A stretch of 64,000 bases of DNA from Flammeovirgaceae bacterium (GCA_016712035.1 JADJRT010000004.1:62001-126000); one strand, 5' to 3'; counted from the first letter of the stretch, positions 37,755-46,666 are shown. Numbers and translations are program-made. Notes: generated by a model from the letters alone, not told the origin.

Positions 37755-37982
37755 TTAAGTTTTCGCATAGTCTTTCACTCGGTCTTTGTGCTTTTGCCAG
37801 AGTGGACTAAAGACATCAGCAATGATCTTGAAGACAAGACAGATGATACCTCCCACAATGGCTTGCAGCGCATAGTCCAGAAGAAATAAAAGATTTACAT
37901 TGGCCAGCAGATTAAATGCTGCTCCGAAAAGAAAGGCAATCCCATTGCCCATCCCATGATTTTGATTTATCGCTGTGTTCAT
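37755..37982 (-). CDS. Small membrane protein, first gene of cassette
   Basis: 75 aa with two hydrophobic segments (AFLFGAAFNLLANVNLLFLLD and YALQAIVGGIICLVFKII) and a basic end (WQKHKDRVKDYAKT). First gene of the leftward run; its start codon abuts a perfect inverted repeat (37982-38004). Holin-like or particle-membrane roles are both conceivable. An alternative leftward frame from 38205 overlaps it but looks like a shadow. Confidence 0.55.
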   Translation of the reverse strand: MNTAINQNHGMGNGIAFLFGAAFNLLANVNLLFLLDYALQAIVGGIICLVFKIIADVFSPLWQKHKDRVKDYAKT

Positions 37983-38004
37983 GGGTCAAAGATGTAGTGA
38001 CCCA
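37982..38004. promoter_or_regulatory. Inverted repeat abutting cassette start codon
   Basis: TGGGTCA (37982-37988) and TGACCCA (37998-38004) pair perfectly across 9 nt and touch the ATG of the first cassette gene. This could be an operator or a leader hairpin that hides the ribosome site. Confidence 0.5.
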
Positions 38005-38010
38005 ATAGAG

Positions 38011-38120
38011 TAGGTTAACGATTGTTAACGGTCGTGAATGACTGTGCAACTTTATGTAGGATTGTGAAGGTTTGTAAAGGAATGTGAAGGAATTTGAAAG
38101 AATTTGAATGAATGTTCCGC
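38011..38120. repeat. Degenerate 10-bp tandem array (phased repeats)
   Basis: Eleven consecutive 10-mers in exact register, consensus AWTGTGAAGG on the plus strand (TTCAnAnT-like on the minus). T is invariant at column 5 (11/11) and A at column 8 in 10/11. The spacing equals one DNA turn, so all units face the same side. It lies directly upstream of the cassette's first gene. It is not a CRISPR: units are 10 bp and there are no spacers. Confidence 0.75.
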
Positions 38121-38128
38121 GTGGAACT
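38113..38128. promoter_or_regulatory. parS-like palindrome
   Basis: TGTTCCGCGTGGAACT has arms GTTCC/GGAAC. It differs by one base from the symmetric core GTTCCACGTGGAAC and resembles ParB-binding parS sites (TGTTTCACGTGAAACA type). It closes the phased array on the side of the small plus-strand gene. No parA or parB is in the window. Confidence 0.45.
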
Positions 38129-38165
38129 ATTTTATCTAAATTAGTAGCCTTTAAACCACAATAAT

Positions 38166-38375
38166 ATGCAACCGATCGATAAATCCTGGTTAGATATTTT
38201 TCCAAAAGAATTCCACAATAGACTTATTAGGGATGATCGTGGTGACTATTGGATATCTTGTCAATGGAGAAGTGAGCTTACTAAAGGAAATGACATGTAT
38301 TACCCTCTTAAGGCCTTGGTTGTTTTACACAGTTTTTCCATTTCAGGAGATGGAACTGTTATTTATGAAAACTAA
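38166..38375 (+). CDS. Small unknown protein
   Basis: 69 aa, MQPIDKSWLDIFPKEFHNRL..., with a Trp/Tyr-rich middle (DDRGDYWISCQWRSEL). It ends exactly where the convergent hsdR stop codon begins, with no spacer. Codon use looks coding, but there is no family. It may be regulated from the same region as the cassette, on the other side of the phased array. Confidence 0.5.
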   Translation: MQPIDKSWLDIFPKEFHNRLIRDDRGDYWISCQWRSELTKGNDMYYPLKALVVLHSFSISGDGTVIYEN

Positions 38376-41300
38376 CTAAGCCCAATAATCAGCCAAAAGC
38401 TCCGCTTGTTTAAGAACCGTTTCAATTGCCTTCGGTTGTTTATCAGGAGGATAACCATATTTATTAAGAGTTCTTCTAACAAGCACCATGAGTTTTGCTC
38501 TGGCACTTTCACGAATAGTCCAATCTATTGTGGCGTTTGACCGAACCTTATCGGCAATTTCTTTTGCGATAATTCGCAACGTCTCATCACCTAATATATT
38601 CACTGCGCTATCATTTATTTCAAGCGCATTATAAAAAAGCCACTTCATCATTTGTTAATCCAAGCTTTTCGCCTTCTTTGTCCGCTTCCCTTAATTTGTT
38701 TGGCTATATTGATTAGCTCTTGAATAATTTCAGCGGTCGTTAGTAAATTATTTTGATATCGCTTTATTGCAGCTTCCAGCATTTCAAGAAGTTTCTTGCT
38801 CTTCACAAGATTAGTCTTAGCGCGCTGTTTTAATTCATTATTCAAAATCTTTTTCAGCAACTCAATTGCAAGATTCTTGTGCTGCATCCCTTGAAATTCC
38901 AGTAAGAACTCATCAGACAGAAGCTCCAATCCTGAAATTTCAGGTTTATCCATTCCGGCAGCATCAAAAATGTCAATTACCTTATCGCTGTTTAAAGCTT
39001 CATCAACTATTTGCTTAATGGCTGTTTCAACCTCCAGATCCGATTTCCCTTCACCTGCCGGACTATCAAACTTGGCTAGCCTTGATTTCACTGCCTGGAA
39101 GAAGGCTACCTCCGGCAAATACGGTTGAACTTCCTGCTTAGTAATGCAAAGTGAAAGGGATTGGCTTAACAAACTTACCTCCCTAATGAATCGTTCTTTG
39201 CCATCCTGAGACCTAAAATATGCTCTTCGGCTTGTAGGATGATTGATAATTTTTCCTGAGGATTTACTGCAAAGAATCTGCGATAATTAAAACTCGAAAC
39301 CCCATCATAATACGCTTCGGGTTCCTCTAGCAAAATATCTTTTTTGTGTCTTGCTATTTTCTTCAAACATTTGGCGTACTACTTCTAGTTTTTCAGTAAA
39401 TATTTCAAATGCCTTTTGAATATTTTCTGCCGGATCACCCTTGCCACCGGCTTCACCATAAAATGCCAAAGCCTTTTTCAAATCCGTTGCTATACCCAGA
39501 TAGTCAACAATTAATCCTCCGGGTTTATCCTTAAATACGCGGTTAACTCTTGCAATTGCTTGCATGAGGTTGTGGCCTCTCATCGGCTTATCCACATACA
39601 TGGTATTCAGACAGGGCGCATCAAAGCCAGTAAGCCACATATCGCGAACAATCACCAACTTTAGTTCGTCTGCTGGGTCTTTCATTCTTTCCGAAAGATC
39701 CTTTCGCTGTTGCTTCGTGGTGTGGTGCCTTGATATTTCAGGACCATCGGCACTATTTGTGGTCATTACCACTTTGATGGCTCCCTTCGTTAAATCATCA
39801 TTGTGCCATTGTGGTCGAAGCGAAATAATTTCTTTGTATAGACCAGCGGCAATTCTTCTACTCATGGCAACAATCATTGCCTTACCTTCAAAAGTGGTTT
39901 GTCTCTTTTCAAAATGAGTAACAATATCTTTGGCGAGATTCTTAACACGATCTTGGTGACCGACAATGGCCTCCAACTTTGTCCACTTGGTTTTGGCTCT
40001 TTGCTTATCACTTACCTCTTCATCCAGCTCTAGCTCTTTATCAAATTCATCAATTAGTCTTTTGCCTTCTTCGTCCAGGTTAACTTTAGCTAATCGACTT
40101 TCATAGAAGATTCTAACAGTTGCTCCGTCATCTACTGCATCTTTTATGTCGTAACGGTCAATATAATTTCCGAAAACTTGTGGTGTGTTAACATCGGTTC
40201 CTTCAATAGGTGTTCCAGTAAAACCGATATAAGTTGCCTGGGGGTAAGGCATCACGCATATACTTGGCAAAGCCATACGCGATACGTTTACCAATTATTT
40301 CCTTGGTTTCCTTATCTTTTTGATCAATTAGTTTAGCTTCAAATCCATATTGTGTCCGGTGAGCCTCATCAGCAATCACCACAATATTCTTCCTGTCCGA
40401 AAGTTGATCGTAAACGGACTTATTATCTTGTGGCAGGAATTTTTGAATCGTGGTGAATACGATACCGCCACTCGCAACTTTTAATAACTCTTTTAAATGA
40501 TCCCGGTTCTCTGCTTGTACTGGCTCTTGACGCAGTAATTGCACAGAGGAGGCAAACGTATCAAATAGTTGGTCGTCCAGGTCGTTGCGGTCAGTAATAA
40601 CTACAATTGTGGGATTTTGCATTTCTGGGGAAGTGATAAGCTTCCCTGAATAGAAAACCATGCTCAAGCTTTTTCCGGAGCCTTGCGTATGCCAAACAAC
40701 ACCACCTCGCTTGTCTCCATGAATACCAGAAGCGTTAACTGTGGATTGCACCGCTTTATTTACTGCATAGTATTGATGATAAGCAGCTAGCTTCTTCACC
40801 GTTTGGATTTGAATAAGTCCCGTCTTGGAATCCTCTTTTTCGATTTTTCAAATACGATGAAATTGCGAATAATATCGAGTAAGGTTGCCGAATTCAACAT
40901 ACCCTTTAGCAACGTTTCTAATTGGGGTTTGAATCGTGATGCTTCTTTTAATCCATCTGCCGTTTTCCAGGCCATGTACCGGCTTAGGTCTGCCGACACG
41001 CTACCAGCCTTGCATTCTAATCCATCTGAAATGATGCAGATTGAATTGTATGTAAATAAAGTAGGTATAGTCGCCTTGTATGTTTGTATTTGCTGATAGG
41101 CACTTTTTATGTCGGCATTCTCGCTCGCAGCATTTTTCAATTCAACAAGAACCAACGGTAGACCATTCACAAATACCAATACACCGGGGCGCTTGTGTTG
41201 ATTGCGTTCAATGATAGTGAACTGATTAACGACCAGGAATTGATTGCGCGAGGCGTTTTCAAAATCTATAAGTGCAATTTCATGACTGCGCTCATAGCCA

Positions 41301-41611
41301 TTTTCCTGATAGGGGACTTTTACTTTCTCGACCAACAACCTGTGAAATTCTTCATTATTATGCAGCAAATCAGGAGAAGCAATGCGCAATACTTTTTGAA
41401 TAGCAGCCTCTTGTGCATCAACGGGAATAGAAGTGTTGATTTTAGCAATGGAAGCTCGTAGACGATTTATTAAAACGACTTCACTAAAATTCTCTCTTTC
41501 ACAAAATAGTCCTTCAGGCGAAATTTCTTTCCCATTTATATATTCCCATCCCTGCGATTGTAAAATCTCAATCGCTGATTCTTCTATGATATTTTCGGTG
41601 ATGGGCTTCAT
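38376..41611 (-). pseudogene. hsdR: Type I restriction enzyme R subunit, HsdR (at least six frameshifts)
   Basis: DNA translocase/endonuclease subunit of a type I system. It starts at 41611 (MKPITENIIEESAIEIL). The N-terminal nuclease domain ends with the VLVELKNAA motif. Walker A HTQGSGKSLSM, DEAH-box IADEAHRTQ and GFTGTPIEG follow, then the helicase C domain (MQAIARVNRVF), and the C-terminal ATIDWTIRESARAKL and YGYPPDKQ signatures. Breaks: a missing A opposite 40846-40850; an extra C opposite 40240-40244; shifts near 39360 and 39200; an extra G near 38690; an extra T near 38635. Repaired, it is about 1075 aa, a normal length. It follows a truncated RhuM by one base. Confidence 0.85.
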
Positions 41612-41612
41612 G

Positions 41613-41888
41613 TCATATTTTTTTTGGGCAACTGTTTCCAAAACGGAAATAGTCAGTATCTGCAAATTTTACACACACAGAATTTTCAGCTAACTCATTG
41701 GCAGCAAATATGTTTTGAAGGGGCATGGTAGCAACCAACTTATCCACTCCAAAAAGCTCGGCCATGCGCTTTTGGCTAAGCCAGAAAATATCACCAGAAT
41801 ACATTACATCTGCCTTAATGTTTCCTTCTGGTGAACTGTAAAGGATAATGTCAGATGAATTATTTTTATTTTCTGCCATGTTGCTCAT
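41613..41888 (-). pseudogene. Truncated RhuM-family protein
   Basis: 91 aa instead of the usual 300 or more. The RhuM start is clear: GNIKADVMYSGDIFWLSQKRMAELFGV, LQNIFAANELAENSVCVKFA. The frame then runs into unrelated residues and stops one base before the hsdR start. RhuM proteins often sit inside type I R-M operons of Bacteroidota, with no settled function. This copy keeps only the N-terminal DNA-binding-like part, so it is probably a remnant. MAENKNN at 41879 is an alternative start. Confidence 0.75.
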
Positions 41889-41912
41889 TGATATTTTTGG
41901 TGTTGAGTTTCA

Positions 41913-43337
41913 TTACATATAAAAAGCATAAGATTCTTTTGGCTGCTCGTTTTCTCCAAGGTATTTCATTATTTCACCGACTCGCCTGGCACAACCAATC
42001 GTAATTGGATATTTGTTGTCGAATTGTGTGTTGTTCCAATTCATTTTCGTTAATCCAAGAACCTCTTTGCATACAGTCTTTACAGATGAAACAGAGCTAA
42101 CTATTCTTATCTCCAATGGCGCAGGCATATACATACCCGGATACGTTTGATATTGATGTACAGAGCCTCTTGTGTAAAGAACATGTCTTTGTTCCGTTAG
42201 TGAAAACAGAGAGCCTCTTACTGGAGGATAAAGATTGTTTCTAAAAAACCGTAAATCAGTTTCCAGCACAGTTACTATGTCGTATTCAGTTATCCCTAAA
42301 TCGTGCATTGCTTGAGTAAAACCATCCAACTCGTCTTCATAATATTTAGAGGTTTTATGCAAAACCAATCTTCCTGGCATTGAACCAGTCGCAAATTTGT
42401 ACTTATGCAAAGCGGCTGTAAGAAGGGTTAAAGATGGCTCATAAGTCAAGTGGGGCTTCTTGTCATCTTTATCTTCAATTACGGGAGTTCCTCTAAGAAT
42501 GACGCCTTTTCCGTTTTCATTGAATATTTGTGCTAAACTGGTTTGGATAGTCTTTTTATCCCTACTTCTATAAAATCCAATCCCTACAAAACAGACCTTT
42601 GGTTTGTTTTCATCAACTTCTAATTTCCAGGGTATTGTTTGAAGGCCTTTGTAATAAAGTGCAGTGCAGAAGTTCCATGCTTTTGTTGCTGCATCTTGTG
42701 ATTTATTGTTGTCATGCAAAACATACTCCCTCAATAGCTGAATTGGAGTATTATATTTCATTGCACGAGCTTTTAATGCTCGTCTAAAGTTAAGTTCCAA
42801 TTCTGGCTCTTCGCTATCTTCCGCATCCTGTTCTACTGGTTCATCATCCTTATTTTCTTTTACAATTTTGCCTTCAAAACTCTTTGGTATGATACAAATT
42901 ATAACATCACAATTTTTAATATCAGATAGGAAACCGATGTTTTCACCAAATAACTCGACTGCCTCCAATACTTTTTTATCTCGGTCTGGCTCTTTCAGAA
43001 TCTTTTTAATGTCATTTGGCGAAAGTATTCTCTCGTAATTTGAATCGTAAATAAACTTCGCGCAGAAACCTTTATCCTGATTAAAGCCTGGGAATGATTT
43101 GAACAAGCCCTTTTGCTTTCCTTTAGGATTCGGAGGTATATAACTCTCAAAACGCTTTAACCAGGTTTTTAGATTTTCAATATCTTCTTCAATACCAATT
43201 ATGCCGATTAGTAATTGACTTTTCCTTGCTTCTATTACTGTATCGTAAACATTTAATTCTGCAATACCTTCTCTTGGACAAATACTTTTGCCTTTGCCGA
43301 AAAATAAAAAAGGTTCTTGTATATAATCCGCTTTCAT
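41913..43337 (-). CDS. Short prokaryotic Argonaute (MID-PIWI, catalytically inactive)
   Basis: 474 aa, the size of a short pAgo without N and PAZ domains. It opens with the pAgo start EPFLFFGKGKSICPREGI, has a MID-like region (YERILSPNDIKKIL, DVIICIIPKSFE) and a PIWI region from about residue 245 (KVCFVGIGFYRSRDKKTIQ, AQIFNENGKGVILRG). At 251-256 the first catalytic Asp of active PIWI domains is replaced (VGIGFY), so no slicing is expected; short pAgos use guides to detect targets and trigger a partner. Its start overlaps the stop of the DUF4062-APAZ gene (43334-43337), giving coupled synthesis. Confidence 0.85.
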   Translation of the reverse strand: MKADYIQEPFLFFGKGKSICPREGIAELNVYDTVIEARKSQLLIGIIGIEEDIENLKTWLKRFESYIPPNPKGKQKGLFKSFPGFNQDKGFCAKFIYDSNYERILSPNDIKKILKEPDRDKKVLEAVELFGENIGFLSDIKNCDVIICIIPKSFEGKIVKENKDDEPVEQDAEDSEEPELELNFRRALKARAMKYNTPIQLLREYVLHDNNKSQDAATKAWNFCTALYYKGLQTIPWKLEVDENKPKVCFVGIGFYRSRDKKTIQTSLAQIFNENGKGVILRGTPVIEDKDDKKPHLTYEPSLTLLTAALHKYKFATGSMPGRLVLHKTSKYYEDELDGFTQAMHDLGITEYDIVTVLETDLRFFRNNLYPPVRGSLFSLTEQRHVLYTRGSVHQYQTYPGMYMPAPLEIRIVSSVSSVKTVCKEVLGLTKMNWNNTQFDNKYPITIGCARRVGEIMKYLGENEQPKESYAFYM

Positions 43338-44725
43338 ATTCCAAATAAATCTACGTTACCGTCTTCGTCTGTTAGTTTTTTCTGTGCGCCAATAGCTTCT
43401 AAATTTTTCCAAACGGAATCATGAACGATAGGAGCAAAATCAAACATTTCAATTTTTTCTAACTTAATAAATGGGTAATCTTTATATTCAATAAATAGGG
43501 ATTCCATTTGGGAAGGTTGCAGATAACGGAGAATGAAGTTATAGTGATTGAAGACATGCATATTCCGTTCATTCTTTTTTAACCACTGAATATTTTTGAA
43601 TGCCCAATGACAGACTTTTAAGTCACTCCAAAGGAAAATCCATTCAGGTTTTATTGATAAATACCAATCGCTCTCTAAGATTTCAAAACCAGTTCGAAAT
43701 GAAAGACTCCTTAAATTGAATACCTTAGTCTTATCTTTCAAATCGTACTTTACGTCAACAACTTTTCTAGTCGCACTTTTCTTAGTTTTTGTCCATTCAA
43801 TTGACCTTGGCTGCCATCTTTCCAAATCATCTTTTTGAACTGGTAGAAATGCAAAGAGCTTTTCATCTTTAAGCCACTTGATTTTGAGCTTGTGTAGTTT
43901 CGTTTCAAGGCATTTTTTTAATAGATATTTGAATTGTGATAAATGGTCAACCGAGGTATCATAAAACTCATCGCAAGCTAAGGACTCTGCCGTTCCTCGA
44001 TCAGTGATCTTGGTTAAACCTATCGAATCATCTTGCAGATTATGAAAGGTGATAATTTTCCCATCCCATACTATCCAATCATGCGGAAATGAAATGTCCT
44101 TCATATACAAAGCAGAAACCGCGTAATCATGAAGGTTTGGCTTGAAGAATGGACGCTTTCTTTCTTTGTTGTACTTCTTAACAGCTTTTTTATCTATATC
44201 CAAATCTGCAATGAACAGATGGCTTGGAAACTGAATTCTTACCAGGTTGGAGTAAACTGGCTCTGTCTTGTTGAAGTATTCGTTTTGTTTCTTACATATT
44301 TCAGTTTTTAATGCCTGTTCCAACTCCTTTTCGAGTTCAAAAGCATCATTCACCGTCTTTCTGAAGTAATTTGTCTCTACACGCTTTTCAAACTCCTTTT
44401 GTAGTGTTTCTTTTGGGTAAGTAGTGTTGATTACCAATACGGGTATTTTTTGGCTTCTCGCAGTTTGATATTCCAGTTCTGTTATAGATTCTTTCCCCAC
44501 GGGTTGCCAACCATAGCGCGCACCTAAAATGAGTACATAAATATCCGATTCCATCACTTTGCTTAGGCAAGCAGTAAGAGAATCTGTGCTTTGGGCTTCC
44601 ATTGTCTTCTCTGACATTACTGGAAAACCTCCAACCTTATTCACGGCATTATAGGCAGCAGTTCTTTCGTTATTTAAATCAAAAACAGTGCTGCTTATAA
44701 ATATTTTAGGTTGGGTGATGAACAT
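43334..44725 (-). CDS. DUF4062-APAZ protein, putative pAgo effector partner
   Basis: 463 aa. Residues 1-130 are a DUF4062 domain (KIFISSTVFDLNNERTAAYN, SDIYVLILGARYGW, ELEYQTARSQKIPVLVI), a Rossmann-like fold related to TIR/SLOG-type domains. The rest matches APAZ, the pAgo-associated module: FPHDWIVWDGKIITFHNL, IKWLKDEKLFAFLPVQKDD, ESDWYLSIKPEWIFLWSD. By analogy with TIR-APAZ and SIR2-APAZ partners, it would be activated when the guide-bound pAgo meets invader nucleic acid and would then act on a host molecule; the DUF4062 activity is unknown. It starts 5 nt after hsdS. Confidence 0.75.
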   Translation of the reverse strand: MFITQPKIFISSTVFDLNNERTAAYNAVNKVGGFPVMSEKTMEAQSTDSLTACLSKVMESDIYVLILGARYGWQPVGKESITELEYQTARSQKIPVLVINTTYPKETLQKEFEKRVETNYFRKTVNDAFELEKELEQALKTEICKKQNEYFNKTEPVYSNLVRIQFPSHLFIADLDIDKKAVKKYNKERKRPFFKPNLHDYAVSALYMKDISFPHDWIVWDGKIITFHNLQDDSIGLTKITDRGTAESLACDEFYDTSVDHLSQFKYLLKKCLETKLHKLKIKWLKDEKLFAFLPVQKDDLERWQPRSIEWTKTKKSATRKVVDVKYDLKDKTKVFNLRSLSFRTGFEILESDWYLSIKPEWIFLWSDLKVCHWAFKNIQWLKKNERNMHVFNHYNFILRYLQPSQMESLFIEYKDYPFIKLEKIEMFDFAPIVHDSVWKNLEAIGAQKKLTDEDGNVDLFGI

Positions 44726-44730
44726 AGATA

Positions 44731-45930
44731 TTAATAATTAATCCTTGCTTCTCCACTCATTAACTTAGGAAGTAAGGTATCTCGCAGTTGTGTAAGAGTG
44801 TGGATTTGGATAGTGTTGTATTTTAATTTTTGAAATAATGGTTCAATCTCTTTATTAAAGAGTTTTAGCTTATCATTTGGTGGAATAACTAATTCCAGAT
44901 TTTTAAATGATGCCTTGGAAATCTCCTGAAATACCGAACCATTTCCGGCATTTTCAATAGTATCCATATTTGCTCTGCACCATAGAAATATAAAATAATT
45001 TGAAACCAATTTATCACATACAATGGCTATATAACCTTGATTTATTGCTACTGGTATTTCTGTAATTGTTAAATATCCAATTGGTGCTCTTGATGATAGT
45101 AAAACCGTTCCAACAGGCAATAATCCAGAACCTATTTGGGCTAATCCTTTCTCAGTTATTTTTCGTTCTGTATCAAACAAGAAAATAGACGAAGCACTTG
45201 ATAAATCCCTGGGTGAAGTCCAGTGAATGTGACCATTCCAAAATTCTGGTTGGCTTGTGCTTGGCGTTGTTCCTCCTTTTACAGATATAACATCATCAAG
45301 TTTTCCAACTTCCCAACTCTCCTCCGCCTCTTCTACAAACCATTGTCTGAAAAGTGTTTCAGCCAATTGCTCAAGAATCTTATTTTGACGATGTAGTAAA
45401 TCTATTTTTTTATCAATGCTATCAAGTATATCCGAAATCTCTTTTTGTTTGGCTAGTGGAGGAATTTTTAGAGGAAGTAATTTTAAAACATCCTGATTGA
45501 GAGAAGGCATAGTAGCACCAGTAGCGTGTTGCATCAACCAATCTCTATGGTAGCTGCTTCCCAATTGGTAGGAAATGAATTTTGCATCAATAGATGAATC
45601 AACCCTTAACCTAATACAATCACTTCCTTGTAGCCAACCAGACTCTGCTTTCTTTATTAGTGCCCTTCGTTCAACTGCGCCTTTTCGGCCAAAAATTATA
45701 TCGTTTTCGAGTACTCTATATCTTTTGAGGCGTTCGGCTGTTTCTTGATTTACGTAGACAAATTTATGGTAGATAAGCTTATTGTCTCCTATATCCTGAA
45801 CAGCTATCACTGGAACACCATCGCTACTATATTCGGAAGCATTAAGCATCGTACCAAAAGGTCCGGTCTGGAGATCAGCCTTCCCATTTACTATGAGTTC
45901 TCCTAATTTATATTCGCTCCAATTGCTCAT
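44731..45930 (-). CDS. hsdS: Type I restriction specificity subunit, HsdS
   Basis: About 399 aa from ATG at 45930 (MSNWSEYKLGELI). It has two target-recognition domains, each followed by the conserved spacer helix: IPPLAKQKEISDILDSIDKK with LHRQNKILEQLAETLFRQWF, and IPPNDKLKLFNKEIEPLFQKL with TLTQLRDTLLPKLMSGE. It determines the bipartite DNA target for both methylation and cleavage. Intact, in contrast to hsdR. It ends 5 nt before the APAZ gene, so the pAgo pair is inserted between hsdS and hsdR. Confidence 0.92.
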   Translation of the reverse strand: MSNWSEYKLGELIVNGKADLQTGPFGTMLNASEYSSDGVPVIAVQDIGDNKLIYHKFVYVNQETAERLKRYRVLENDIIFGRKGAVERRALIKKAESGWLQGSDCIRLRVDSSIDAKFISYQLGSSYHRDWLMQHATGATMPSLNQDVLKLLPLKIPPLAKQKEISDILDSIDKKIDLLHRQNKILEQLAETLFRQWFVEEAEESWEVGKLDDVISVKGGTTPSTSQPEFWNGHIHWTSPRDLSSASSIFLFDTERKITEKGLAQIGSGLLPVGTVLLSSRAPIGYLTITEIPVAINQGYIAIVCDKLVSNYFIFLWCRANMDTIENAGNGSVFQEISKASFKNLELVIPPNDKLKLFNKEIEPLFQKLKYNTIQIHTLTQLRDTLLPKLMSGEARINY

Positions 45931-45937
45931 TTTCTTT

Positions 45938-46615
45938 TCAAAGGTTATCAATACTATCAGCTACATCTTCAATATGATCAAGCCCATAAAGCAACGCTTG
46001 CTCATTTATATTCATCCACCGAAATAGTTCTAAAATCTGGGCATAGTGCTGTCGTGCATACGTGGTGTCCTTAACCGCTTGTCCGTTAGTAAAACAAATA
46101 GGTTCATGATGAGCAAGTCGGTTACGCAGCATGTTAATTTTTTCGAGCTCAGTAAAAATGTAGGTATTGTTGTATTGAATTTGTGGAGTGCTGGCGGGCT
46201 TGTTCGGAAAAATGGCCAATAAAGTTTGCCCACCTGCATGGAATTGGTGTCTGCCAAAGGTGTAACGCCAAAAACCAAAGTCCATTTCGGCTATTAGTTT
46301 TTGATGTGAGTAAGGGTTTAGCCTGGTCATTGCCATATTTATGATACTGGGGGTTTTACCGCAATTATGCTGGTTGAAAAAGCCATTTCCCTGGGCTGAA
46401 TCGCGGAGCCAATCAAGACCGTGTATGGTAGAATAATGACTGTCAATGGCATTTCTAAGTGCAACTTCCAGGCAGCTAATAACTGTAAAAAACTCCTGAG
46501 AAAGTCTCAAATTGAGCCTATAAAGGGTCATTGCCTTTTTGGAATGCCCAGCAGCCTGCAAATAGCAGCTCATTCGGGCACTGGAAATAACACTTTCAAA
46601 ATCCTTAAACTTCAC
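45938..46615 (-). CDS. Abi-family HEPN protein
   Basis: 225 aa. An Abi_2/AbiD/F-type outline: SYLQAAGHSKKAMTLYRLNL, SCLEVALRNAIDSHY, then the HEPN active-site motif R-x4-H in RNRLAHHEPI (near residue 165). HEPN proteins of this family are RNases linked to abortive phage infection. It lies between hsdM and hsdS, 7 nt before the hsdS start, so it is part of the operon. Whether it acts as toxin or defence effector cannot be decided from sequence. Confidence 0.8.
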   Translation of the reverse strand: MKFKDFESVISSARMSCYLQAAGHSKKAMTLYRLNLRLSQEFFTVISCLEVALRNAIDSHYSTIHGLDWLRDSAQGNGFFNQHNCGKTPSIINMAMTRLNPYSHQKLIAEMDFGFWRYTFGRHQFHAGGQTLLAIFPNKPASTPQIQYNNTYIFTELEKINMLRNRLAHHEPICFTNGQAVKDTTYARQHYAQILELFRWMNINEQALLYGLDHIEDVADSIDNL

Positions 46616-46666
46616 AGAGGTTGTTTTCGTTAGTTCTGTAGATTATCTTTGTATCAAATTATAGTT

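Noticed and set aside
25812..37982. Ordinary tailed prophage
   Set aside because: Fibre and lysin alone are not enough; no terminase, portal, head protease, tape measure, tube, sheath or integrase can be recognised.
38011..38120. CRISPR array
   Set aside because: Units are 10 bp, contiguous and degenerate, with no spacers and no cas genes.
37912..38205. Leftward 97-aa frame over the phased array
   Set aside because: It overlaps the repeats, the palindrome and the better membrane-protein start at 37982. Its residues mirror the repeat, so it looks like a chance frame.
40235..40300. Programmed ribosomal frameshift in hsdR
   Set aside because: There are six or more breaks in both directions, and no slippery-site-plus-stem arrangement; hsdR families do not use frameshifting.
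41913..43337. Active Argonaute nuclease
   Set aside because: The first catalytic Asp position of PIWI is Gly (VGIGFY), and the length lacks N and PAZ domains.
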